In this document: positions 1-5,188 of the stretch, piece by piece | How the letters are laid out: each line of letters begins with the position of its first letter | Numbering within the stretch: position 1 is the first letter of the stretch | Assembly: GCA_020058405.1 (NCBI GenBank) | Contig: JAGVEE010000095.1 | Span: 1-5,188 of the forward strand | Length of the DNA: 5,188 bases | Source of the DNA: Sphingobacteriales bacterium | GTDB lineage: Bacteria > Bacteroidota > Bacteroidia > Sphingobacteriales > Sphingobacteriaceae | Reading direction: 5' to 3' | Made by a program: the position numbers and the translations under genes | Notes under the pieces: generated by a model | Seen by the model: the letters and a program-made list of their open reading frames with translations, nothing else | Told to the model about the DNA's origin: nothing | The model's database searches: none

Positions 1-73
1 CAATAATTATTTAGATTTCGAATTATTCACTAGCTTTTTTATTCAAAAAATTAAAGGATGAAAGATTATTTTT

Positions 74-203
74 TCAATACTGTAAATTTAAAAATAAAAA
101 AGCCAGTTGATGTATCTTCTTTATATACTAAGTGCTACGGATTATACATTATGCTTTCAATATAATCAGTCGCACCCTTTTATTTTAAAATTTACAGTAT
201 TGA
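74..203. repeat. Nested inverted-repeat element, about 130 bp
   Basis: The arms at 74-99 and 178-203 are inverted copies, complementary at 25 of 26 positions; the only mismatch is A90 against A187. The outer end reads TCAATACTGTAAATTT on the left and its reverse complement on the right. Inside sits a second hairpin, 132-146 with 161-175, with 13 of 15 positions pairing around a 14-nt loop. It includes GTGC/GCAC at the base and GATTATA/TATAATC at the top. There is no ORF inside, and I see no convincing target-site duplication at the outer edges. Inferred possibilities are a miniature inverted-repeat transposable element or a structured RNA. The inner hairpin followed by the T-rich 178-186 could also act as a transcription terminator for plus-strand transcription from the left. 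Confidence 0.65.
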
Positions 204-230
204 TGGGAAGAGCTTAGTAGGTTGAGATAA

Positions 231-262
231 TCGAAATGTCGAAGATTCGAAAGGTCGAAGCG
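231..262. repeat. 8-bp tandem repeat, four units (TCGAARNN)
   Basis: Four consecutive octamers are visible: TCGAAATG, TCGAAGAT, TCGAAAGG and TCGAAGCG. The first five bases are invariant, the sixth alternates A/G/A/G, and the last two vary. Because the TCGA core is self-complementary, the array has palindromic character on both strands. Short GTCGAA-type arrays are, to my recollection, common in intergenic DNA of Bacteroidota; their role is not established. The array is non-coding and lies between the nested inverted repeat and the heptamer array. Confidence 0.6.
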
Positions 263-265
263 ATT

Positions 266-300
266 TTGTACTACATTGCATCTACAAAGTACAATGTACA
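266..300. repeat. Imperfect inverted repeat overlapping the heptamer array
   Basis: TTGTA (266-270) and CATTG (274-278) can pair with CAATG followed by TACAA (292-301) in the heptamer array, leaving a three-base bulge (CTA) and a loop of about 13 nt. This lies about 30-60 bases past the glyS stop on the minus strand, so it could contribute a 3'-end stem-loop for the glyS mRNA. No U-tract follows it on that strand, so a classical intrinsic terminator is not supported. Several alternative pairings exist because the array is repetitive. Confidence 0.3.
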
Positions 301-328
301 ATGTACAATGTACAAAGTACAATGTACA
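283..328. repeat. 7-bp tandem repeat, six units plus partial (TACAAWG)
   Basis: Six perfect-length heptamers occur at 283-324, in the order TACAAAG, TACAATG, TACAATG, TACAATG, TACAAAG, TACAATG, followed by a partial TACA at 325-328. Every junction creates the palindrome GTAC, and the TACAATG junctions give TGTACA. The array ends one base before the glyS stop codon (330-332 on the minus strand). The two TACAAAG variants at units 1 and 5 suggest either point mutation after expansion or duplication of a longer block. It is non-coding; a small plus-strand open frame that begins in it is only a by-product of the repeat and the reverse strand of glyS. Confidence 0.75.
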
Positions 329-329
329 G

Positions 330-1787
330 TTATCTCAAAAGCTGCGCCCATCCTGTATTCTCCGCAATCATCCCATGCAATGCATCTATAGAAATTCTTT
401 CCTGCTGCATGCTATCTCTGTGGCGAATGGTAACGGTATTGTTCTCCAAGCTTTCATAATCAACCGTAATGCAAAATGGTGTACCAATAGCATCTTGCCT
501 GCGATAACGTTTGCCAATCGAATCTTTTTCATCATACTGAACATTAAAATCTAATTTCAACATGTTCATTATTTCTCTCGCTTTTTCTGGCAAGCCATCT
601 TTTTTTGTTAATGGCATAACCGTAGCTTTTACTGGTGCCAAGGCTGGGTGAAATTTCAACACCACACGCGAATCTGTTTTATCGCCTTCACTCAAATCTT
701 CTTCTTTATAAGCATTACACATCGTTAATAAAAACATACGGTCTAAACCAATAGAGGTTTCAATAACATACGGAATGTAATTCTGATTGATTTCAGGATC
801 GAAAAACTGCATTTTTTTACCCGAAAATTCTTGGTGTTGTTTTAAATCGAAATCTGTACGAGAATGAATGCCCTCCACTTCTTTGAACCCGAAAGGGAAT
901 TCATACTCAATATCAACCGCTGCATTTGCATAATGAGCAAGTTTTGCATGGTCGTGGTAGCGGTAAGATTCTGCTGGAGTGCCTAAGGCTAAATGCCATT
1001 TCAAACGTGCTTCTTTCCAATGTTTGTACCATTCCATTTCTGTACCTGGGCGAACAAAAAATTGCATTTCCATTTGTTCGAACTCACGCATACGCATAAT
1101 AAACTGGCGAGCAATTACTTCATTTCTAAAGGCCTTACCAATTTGTGCAATTCCGAATGGAATTTTCATACGGCCAGATTTCTGCACGTTTAAGAAATTC
1201 ACAAAAATACCTTGTGCTGTTTCGGGTCTTAAATATACTGCTTCAGCATCTTCAGCTAAAGAACCAAATTGTGTGCTAAACATTAAGTTAAATTGGCGAA
1301 CATCTGTCCAATTTCTAGTGCCAGATATAGGGCAAGCAATTTCGTGGTCGATAATTAATTGCTTTAAAATGCTCAAATCGTCAGATTTTAAGGCATTATC
1401 CAAAGCCTCTTGCAATTCGGCTGCTTTTTGAGTTTTGCCATCTCGCTCGTACTTTGTAATACGGTCTTCTAAAAGATTATCAGCACGATAGCGCTTTTTA
1501 GAATCCTTATTATCAATCATTGGGTCGTTAAAACCATCCACGTGCCCAGATGCTTTCCAAATTTTCGGGTGCATAAATATCGCAGAATCAATGCCTACAA
1601 TATTCTCATTCATTTGCACCATCGATTTCCACCAATAGGTTTTTATATTGTTCTTTAACTCAGCGCCTAATTGGCCATAGTCGTATACTGCACTTAAGCC
1701 ATCATATATCTCACTCGACTGAAATACAAATCCGTACTCTTTCGAGTGCGAAACCACATTTTTAAAAATATCTTCTCTAGTACTCAT
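330..1787 (-). CDS. glyS: Glycine--tRNA ligase (alpha2-type, class II)
   Basis: This enzyme attaches glycine to tRNA-Gly in the cytoplasm using ATP, forming glycyl-adenylate first. The 485-residue chain is the single-polypeptide homodimeric type, not the separate alpha/beta (GlyQ/GlyS) tetramer. The N-terminus (ISxAKEYGF-like, then SSEIYDGLSAVYDYG at residues 24-38) is typical of the family. The class II core shows RPETAQGIF at 187-195, motif 2 at about 211-244 (FGIAQIGKAFRNE followed by REFEQMEMQFF) and motif 3 at 343-353 (ETSIGLDRMFL). The C-terminal anticodon-binding domain covers about 380-475, with DxxGTPFCITVDY at 432-444. Residues about 100-148 form a charged, probably helical insertion. 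The segment CPISGTRNW at 152-160 sits where many relatives have a CPxCG zinc-type motif; the second cysteine is absent. The ATG start fits the family N-terminus. The gene is complete, and divergent from gldA. Confidence 0.97.
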   Translation of the reverse strand: MSTREDIFKNVVSHSKEYGFVFQSSEIYDGLSAVYDYGQLGAELKNNIKTYWWKSMVQMNENIVGIDSAIFMHPKIWKASGHVDGFNDPMIDNKDSKKRYRADNLLEDRITKYERDGKTQKAAELQEALDNALKSDDLSILKQLIIDHEIACPISGTRNWTDVRQFNLMFSTQFGSLAEDAEAVYLRPETAQGIFVNFLNVQKSGRMKIPFGIAQIGKAFRNEVIARQFIMRMREFEQMEMQFFVRPGTEMEWYKHWKEARLKWHLALGTPAESYRYHDHAKLAHYANAAVDIEYEFPFGFKEVEGIHSRTDFDLKQHQEFSGKKMQFFDPEINQNYIPYVIETSIGLDRMFLLTMCNAYKEEDLSEGDKTDSRVVLKFHPALAPVKATVMPLTKKDGLPEKAREIMNMLKLDFNVQYDEKDSIGKRYRRQDAIGTPFCITVDYESLENNTVTIRHRDSMQQERISIDALHGMIAENTGWAQLLR

Positions 1788-1791
1788 GCAG

Positions 1792-1822
1792 CAAAGATAT
1801 AATTTTATAAATCGCTACCCAA
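1792..1822 (-). promoter_or_regulatory. Candidate Bacteroidota-type promoter for glyS
   Basis: On the minus strand, TATCTTTG (1799 down to 1792) matches the Bacteroidota -7 element TAnnTTTG perfectly. A TTG (1822-1820, preceded by A) lies 20 nt upstream, at the expected place for the -33 element. The -7 box ends only four bases before the glyS ATG, so transcription would begin at or next to the start codon and give a leaderless or nearly leaderless mRNA. A weaker alternative lies further upstream: TTTG at 1853-1850, then 20 nt, then TATCTTAT at 1829-1822. It would give a leader of roughly 30 nt. Neither has been tested, and the A+T-rich context makes chance matches possible. Confidence 0.4.
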
Positions 1823-1823
1823 T

Positions 1824-1842
1824 AAGATAAAATACTTATCTT
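1824..1842. promoter_or_regulatory. Short palindrome in the glyS/gldA divergent region
   Basis: AAGATAA (1824-1830) and TTATCTT (1836-1842) form a perfect 7-bp inverted repeat with a 5-nt spacer. It lies in the only intergenic DNA between the divergent glyS and gldA genes and overlaps the possible promoter elements of both. It could be an operator for a dimeric regulator, but it is A+T-rich and short. It may simply reflect near-symmetric promoter boxes on the two strands: TATCTTTC at 1837-1844 is a one-mismatch -7 box for gldA, without a clear -33 element. Confidence 0.25.
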
Positions 1843-1864
1843 TCGTGCTCAAAAACAGATAAAC

Positions 1865-2779
1865 GTGTCGGTAATAGTTAATCGTTTAAGTAAAGTATAC
1901 GGGAACCAGAAAGCGGTCGACGAGGTTTCGTTTACGGCAGAACCCGGTAAAATACTCGGATTTTTAGGTCCTAATGGGGCAGGGAAGTCTACCACCATGA
2001 AAATTATCACTTGCTTCATTCCTGCTACTTCAGGTAATGTAAGTGTATGTGGTTTTGATACCAATACTCATTCTATGGAAGTGCGTAAACGCATTGGCTA
2101 TTTGCCAGAGCATAATCCGCTTTACTTAGAAATGTATGTGAAAGAATATTTAGCGTTTGTGGCGGGTATGCATGGCATGAAAAACCCAAAAGCAAGAATT
2201 CAGGAAATGATTCAGCTTACTGGCTTAGAGCGTGAGCAGCATAAAAAAATTGCAGAACTCAGCAAAGGCTATCGTCAACGTGTAGGCTTAGCTCAAGCAA
2301 TGATTCATAACCCTGATGTATTAATTTTGGATGAACCTACTTCTGGTTTAGACCCGAATCAGTTATCTGAAATCAGAAAACTCATCAAAAAAATTGGTCA
2401 AGAAAAAACGGTGATACTCTCTACACATATTATGCAAGAGGTAGAAGCCATTTGCGACCAAGTAGTAATTATCAATAAAGGTAAAATTGTTGCTAATGAT
2501 GATACTAAAAACTTACAGCAACATACCGTTGGTGAGTTTGTATTTAAGGTAGAATTTGATAAAGAAATTGAACACCAAAAGCTTGAAAGTATTGCTGGGG
2601 TTAAGAAAGCAAACAAAGTTACCGACCAATTATGGTTATTAACTACCGCAAATGATGAACAAGTGAGAACAGCTATTTTCGAATTTGCTGTAAAAAATAA
2701 TTTGGTGCTGTTAAGCATACAAAAAGAAGAGGAAAAATTGGAAGATGTTTTCCGCAGATTAACTAAAAAAAATAATTAA
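1865..2779 (+). CDS. gldA: Gliding-associated ABC transporter ATP-binding protein GldA
   Basis: This is the cytoplasmic ATPase that powers the GldAFG ABC-2-type transporter. At 304 residues it has the size expected for GldA. Residues 1-215 are the nucleotide-binding domain: Walker A GPNGAGKST at 35-43, a GYLPEHNPLY segment at 78-87 where the Q-loop glutamine would sit, ABC signature LSKGYRQRV at 132-140, Walker B VLILDEPTSGLD at 152-163 and the H-loop histidine in STHIM at about 188. Residues 220-304 form the C-terminal extension found in ABC-2/multidrug-type ATPases and end in LEDVFRRLT. The start is GTG; the upstream frame closes at a TAA (1823-1825) with no ATG between, and the resulting N-terminus MSVIVNRLSKVYG fits the family. 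There is no Shine-Dalgarno sequence. The permease gene follows after 9 bp. In F. johnsoniae loss of GldA abolishes gliding; whether this organism glides cannot be told. Confidence 0.93.
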   Translation: MSVIVNRLSKVYGNQKAVDEVSFTAEPGKILGFLGPNGAGKSTTMKIITCFIPATSGNVSVCGFDTNTHSMEVRKRIGYLPEHNPLYLEMYVKEYLAFVAGMHGMKNPKARIQEMIQLTGLEREQHKKIAELSKGYRQRVGLAQAMIHNPDVLILDEPTSGLDPNQLSEIRKLIKKIGQEKTVILSTHIMQEVEAICDQVVIINKGKIVANDDTKNLQQHTVGEFVFKVEFDKEIEHQKLESIAGVKKANKVTDQLWLLTTANDEQVRTAIFEFAVKNNLVLLSIQKEEEKLEDVFRRLTKKNN

Positions 2780-2788
2780 TAAACAAAG

Positions 2789-3517
2789 ATGCTGACGATT
2801 TTTAAAAAAGAACTTGCAGGATTTTTTAGTTCACTCATCGCTTATATATCCATAGTAGTTTTTCTATTGGTAACGGGCATGTTTGTTTGGGTATTCCCAG
2901 ATACTTCTATACTGGAGTATGGTTTTGCGAGCATGGATAGTTTTTTTAACATTGCCCCTTGGGTGTTTTTATTTTTGATACCTGCCATTACAATGCGTTC
3001 TCTTTCTGAAGAAAATAAAACAGGCACCATCGAATTATTAGTTACAAAACCAATTAGCGAATTGCATATTATTTTAGGTAAATATTTCGCAGGATTAACA
3101 ATTACAATATTATCAATACTTCCCACCATACTCTATTATATTACTGTTTACCAATTAGGAAGTGTAAAAGGAAATATTGATAGTGGCGCAGTAATTGGTT
3201 CATACATTGGTTTGGTATTTTTAGCTGGAAGCATGGTGGCCATTGGAATTTTTGCATCATCGTTAAGCGACAATCAAATTGTATCTTTTATACTCGCTGT
3301 TTTTATCTGTTTTATAAGTTATGCAGGTTTCGATTCATTTAGCAAACTTGATTTATTTGGTAAAGTAGACAATGTGATATCAGCCTTAGGCATTAATGAA
3401 CATTACCTTTCTATGAGTAGGGGAGTTTTCGACTCAAGAGATGGAGTATATTTTATAGGTTTTATTAGTTTCTTTATTTTGTTAACCAAAATAATTTTGG
3501 AAAGCAGAAAGTGGTAA
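2789..3517 (+). CDS. gldF: Gliding-associated ABC transporter permease GldF
   Basis: This is the inner-membrane permease of the GldAFG transporter, an ABC-2-type membrane protein of 242 residues, the usual size for GldF. Hydrophobic segments likely to span the membrane lie at about 15-36, 54-70, 98-122, 134-158, 162-182 and 220-237, giving six helices. The cytoplasmic segment after helix 2, SEENKTGTIELLVTKPIS at 73-90, is the characteristic ABC-2 permease stretch expected to contact the ATPase. The start ATG lies 9 bp after the gldA stop, preceded by A-rich sequence without a Shine-Dalgarno motif, as is usual in this phylum. The gene ends 1 bp before the gldG ATG, which points to co-transcription and possibly translational coupling. 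The transported substrate is unknown, and assignment rests on family resemblance plus position between gldA and gldG. Confidence 0.93.
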   Translation: MLTIFKKELAGFFSSLIAYISIVVFLLVTGMFVWVFPDTSILEYGFASMDSFFNIAPWVFLFLIPAITMRSLSEENKTGTIELLVTKPISELHIILGKYFAGLTITILSILPTILYYITVYQLGSVKGNIDSGAVIGSYIGLVFLAGSMVAIGIFASSLSDNQIVSFILAVFICFISYAGFDSFSKLDLFGKVDNVISALGINEHYLSMSRGVFDSRDGVYFIGFISFFILLTKIILESRKW

Positions 3518-3518
3518 T

Positions 3519-5188
3519 ATGGAAAAGAGAAAATCATCAAATTTTAAAAAACAAGCATGGACCTCTTTGGTGGTACTAGTGCTTATAATTATACTGGCTA
3601 ATTTTATTTCTACTTTAGCATTTTTCAGAATAGATTTTACGAAAGAAAAAAGATTTACACTTTCTGATGCGAGTAAATCTTACATGAAAAATTTAGAGGA
3701 TGTTGTGTATGTGCAAGTTTACTTAGAAGGAGAATTTCCTGCAGGATTTAAACGTTTACGCAATGCAACTAAAGAAACTCTCGACGATTTAAAAGCGTAT
3801 GCGGGTACTAATTTAGAATACGAATTTATTAACGCTACAGATGAAGCCGATCCAAAAGTAAAAGAAGAAATTATACAGCAATTAGCCAAAAAAGGATTAA
3901 CACCCATAAACGTACAGGTTAGAGATGAGAATGGGCAAAGTCAGCAATTAATAATACCAGGAGCTATTGTTACATACAGAGGCAGAGAGCAAGCTTTTCA
4001 ACTATTACAAAGTTCGTCTGTTGCAAATTCAGCAGATGAAGTGTTAAATAATTCGGTAATTAATTTAGAGTTTCAAATTGTAAACAACATAAAGAAAGTT
4101 ACTCAGTTGAGTCGCCCAAGCATTGCATTTATACAAGGGCATGGTGAGTTAGATACCTTTAAAACTGGCGACATTATAAAAACGCTTAGAACGTATTATG
4201 AAGTTGATTTTGTGAATTTAAAACAAACAAGCCCGCAAGATTTATTTCCATACAAAACATTAATAATAGCTCGTCCTACACAAGTATTTACAGAAGCCGA
4301 GAAATTCAATCTCGATCAGTATGTAATGAATGGAGGAAGAATATTATGGATGATTGATCCATTAAATGCTGATATGGATAGCTTGGGAGCAGAGCAAATG
4401 ATGCTTACAAGTACCTATCAATTAAATATAGAAGATCAATTATTTAGGTATGGAGTGCGTGTAAATACAGATTTAATACAAGACATACAATGCGCGCCAA
4501 TACCAGTAATTACAGGCAATGTAGGAGCTCAGCCGCAACAAGAATTATTTCCTTGGTTATTTTATCCAATCTTTATTCCGAACAGTACACATCCAGTAGC
4601 TAAAAATTTAGATGGGGTACGTTCAGAGTTTGCTAGTACAATAGATACGATAGATGTTCCTAAAATTATTAAAACACCTTTGTTGCAATCATCAAACTAT
4701 ACTAAAGTGTTAAATGCACCGGTAAGAGTTGCTTTGCAAATGCTTTCTATAGAACCCAATCCTCAACAGTTTATTAAAAAAAATATGATAACTGCCGTTG
4801 CTTTAGAAGGTACGTTTACCTCTGTATTTAAAAACAGATTGATTTCGAAAAATGAAAATGCTAAATTTTTAGAGGAGAGTAAAACGACACGAATGATTGT
4901 TGTTTCTGATGGAGATATTATTAAAAATTATTTTTCGCCAAGAGACAGTGCTGTGTATCCATTAGGGTTTGATAGGTTTACAAGAAGAACTTTTTCGAAT
5001 AGTATATTTGTTCAGAATGCCGTTGATTGGTTGGCCGATGATTATAATTTGATATCAGCACGATCTAAAGAAGTGAAGTTGCGCATGTTAGATTCTGAAC
5101 GCATTAAAAAAGAAAAATTAAGATGGCAAGTATTTAACATTGTTATACCAAGTGTGTTGGTGATACTAGTGGGTACTGTTTTGTTTTA
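3519..5188 (+). CDS. gldG: Gliding-associated ABC transporter component GldG, 3'-truncated by window
   Basis: The frame opens with ATG one base after the gldF stop and stays open for 556 codons to the window edge, so no stop is seen. The start of a charged N-terminus (MEKRKSSNFKK) is followed by a membrane helix at about 14-36, then a long extracytoplasmic region at about 40-535, then a second helix starting near 538 that the window cuts off. The soluble part resembles the ABC-transporter auxiliary domain: IAFIQGHGELD at 202-212, NGGRILWMIDP at 271-281, RMIVVSDGDII at 458-468, and NAVDWLADD near 500-508 followed by ISARSKEVKLR at 512-522. The layout, the membrane anchors at both ends and the position after gldA and gldF all fit GldG, which is usually about 560-570 residues, so perhaps 5-15 residues are missing. 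It probably acts at the periplasmic face with GldF. Confidence 0.93.
   Translation, partial: MEKRKSSNFKKQAWTSLVVLVLIIILANFISTLAFFRIDFTKEKRFTLSDASKSYMKNLEDVVYVQVYLEGEFPAGFKRLRNATKETLDDLKAYAGTNLEYEFINATDEADPKVKEEIIQQLAKKGLTPINVQVRDENGQSQQLIIPGAIVTYRGREQAFQLLQSSSVANSADEVLNNSVINLEFQIVNNIKKVTQLSRPSIAFIQGHGELDTFKTGDIIKTLRTYYEVDFVNLKQTSPQDLFPYKTLIIARPTQVFTEAEKFNLDQYVMNGGRILWMIDPLNADMDSLGAEQMMLTSTYQLNIEDQLFRYGVRVNTDLIQDIQCAPIPVITGNVGAQPQQELFPWLFYPIFIPNSTHPVAKNLDGVRSEFASTIDTIDVPKIIKTPLLQSSNYTKVLNAPVRVALQMLSIEPNPQQFIKKNMITAVALEGTFTSVFKNRLISKNENAKFLEESKTTRMIVVSDGDIIKNYFSPRDSAVYPLGFDRFTRRTFSNSIFVQNAVDWLADDYNLISARSKEVKLRMLDSERIKKEKLRWQVFNIVIPSVLVILVGTVLF

Larger units (their letters stand above)
1..329. 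other. Gene-free, repeat-rich intergenic region
   Basis: I find no supportable gene here. Positions 1-73 are A+T-rich and carry no recognisable motif. One plus-strand frame is open from base 2 to a TGA at 59-61, so the tail of an upstream gene is possible, but 19 codons is too short to support it. The rest holds three unrelated repeat structures, listed separately: nested inverted repeats at 74-203, an 8-bp tandem repeat at 231-262 and a 7-bp tandem repeat at 283-328. The region lies downstream of glyS. Because the neighbour on the left is outside the window, it is unclear whether this is also the 3' flank or the 5' flank of that neighbour. Confidence 0.7.

Noticed and set aside
2..61. Open plus-strand frame ending in TGA at 59-61, possibly the C-terminus of an upstream gene
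   Set aside because: Only 19 codons, no recognisable motif, and an open stretch of this length is expected often by chance with three frames in the region.
74..203. Retron non-coding RNA (inverted repeats enclosing a hairpin)
   Set aside because: No reverse transcriptase gene lies in the window, and the expected arrangement of msr and msd stems with a branching guanosine cannot be recognised.
283..328. CRISPR array
   Set aside because: Units are 7 bp and directly adjacent, with no spacers and no cas genes.
276..554. 92-codon plus-strand open frame
   Set aside because: It starts in the heptamer repeat and then runs antisense through glyS; the repetitive N-terminus is just the translated repeat.
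979..1431. 150-codon plus-strand open frame and a shorter one inside it
   Set aside because: Entirely antisense to the catalytic core of glyS and without any family resemblance.
1849..2064. 71-codon minus-strand open frame
   Set aside because: Antisense to the Walker A region of gldA; it mirrors the conserved coding sequence. Minus-strand frames at 2398-2718, 2842-3129 and 3719-3907 were rejected for the same reason against gldA, gldF and gldG.
4776..4783. Run of eight A in gldG (and another at 2765-2772 at the end of gldA) as phase-variation tracts
   Set aside because: Runs of this length are expected in such A+T-rich coding sequence, and both genes are intact in frame.

Overview
The window comes from a low-GC member of the Bacteroidota. 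Three things suggest this: a three-gene cluster encoding homologues of the gliding-associated ABC transporter GldA-GldF-GldG, a single-chain (alpha2-type) glycyl-tRNA synthetase of the form seen in that phylum, and starts that lack Shine-Dalgarno sequences, with a Bacteroidota-type TTG / TAnnTTTG promoter match upstream of glyS. Genus and species cannot be read from the sequence alone.

Layout. Positions 1-329 contain no supportable gene but a dense set of repeats. They hold a pair of nested inverted repeats (74-203), a four-unit 8-bp tandem repeat (231-262), and a six-unit 7-bp tandem repeat (283-324 plus a partial unit) that runs up to the glyS stop codon. Positions 330-1787 (minus strand) are a complete glyS. 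A 77-bp divergent intergenic region (1788-1864) carries promoter-like elements and a short palindrome. On the plus strand follow gldA (1865-2779, GTG start), gldF (2789-3517) and gldG (3519 to the window edge). gldG lacks only its extreme C-terminus.

How the genes work together. gldA, gldF and gldG are separated by 9 bp and 1 bp and are almost certainly one transcription unit. GldA is the cytoplasmic ATPase, GldF the multi-spanning permease and GldG a membrane-anchored partner with a large extracytoplasmic domain. Together they form an ABC-2-type transporter that is required for gliding in Flavobacterium johnsoniae; its substrate is not established. glyS is a housekeeping translation gene transcribed in the opposite direction, with no evident functional link to the transporter.

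No new multi-gene system is visible. The least-explained part is the non-coding stretch at 1-329, especially the nested inverted repeat, which could be a small non-autonomous mobile element or a structured RNA/terminator region.
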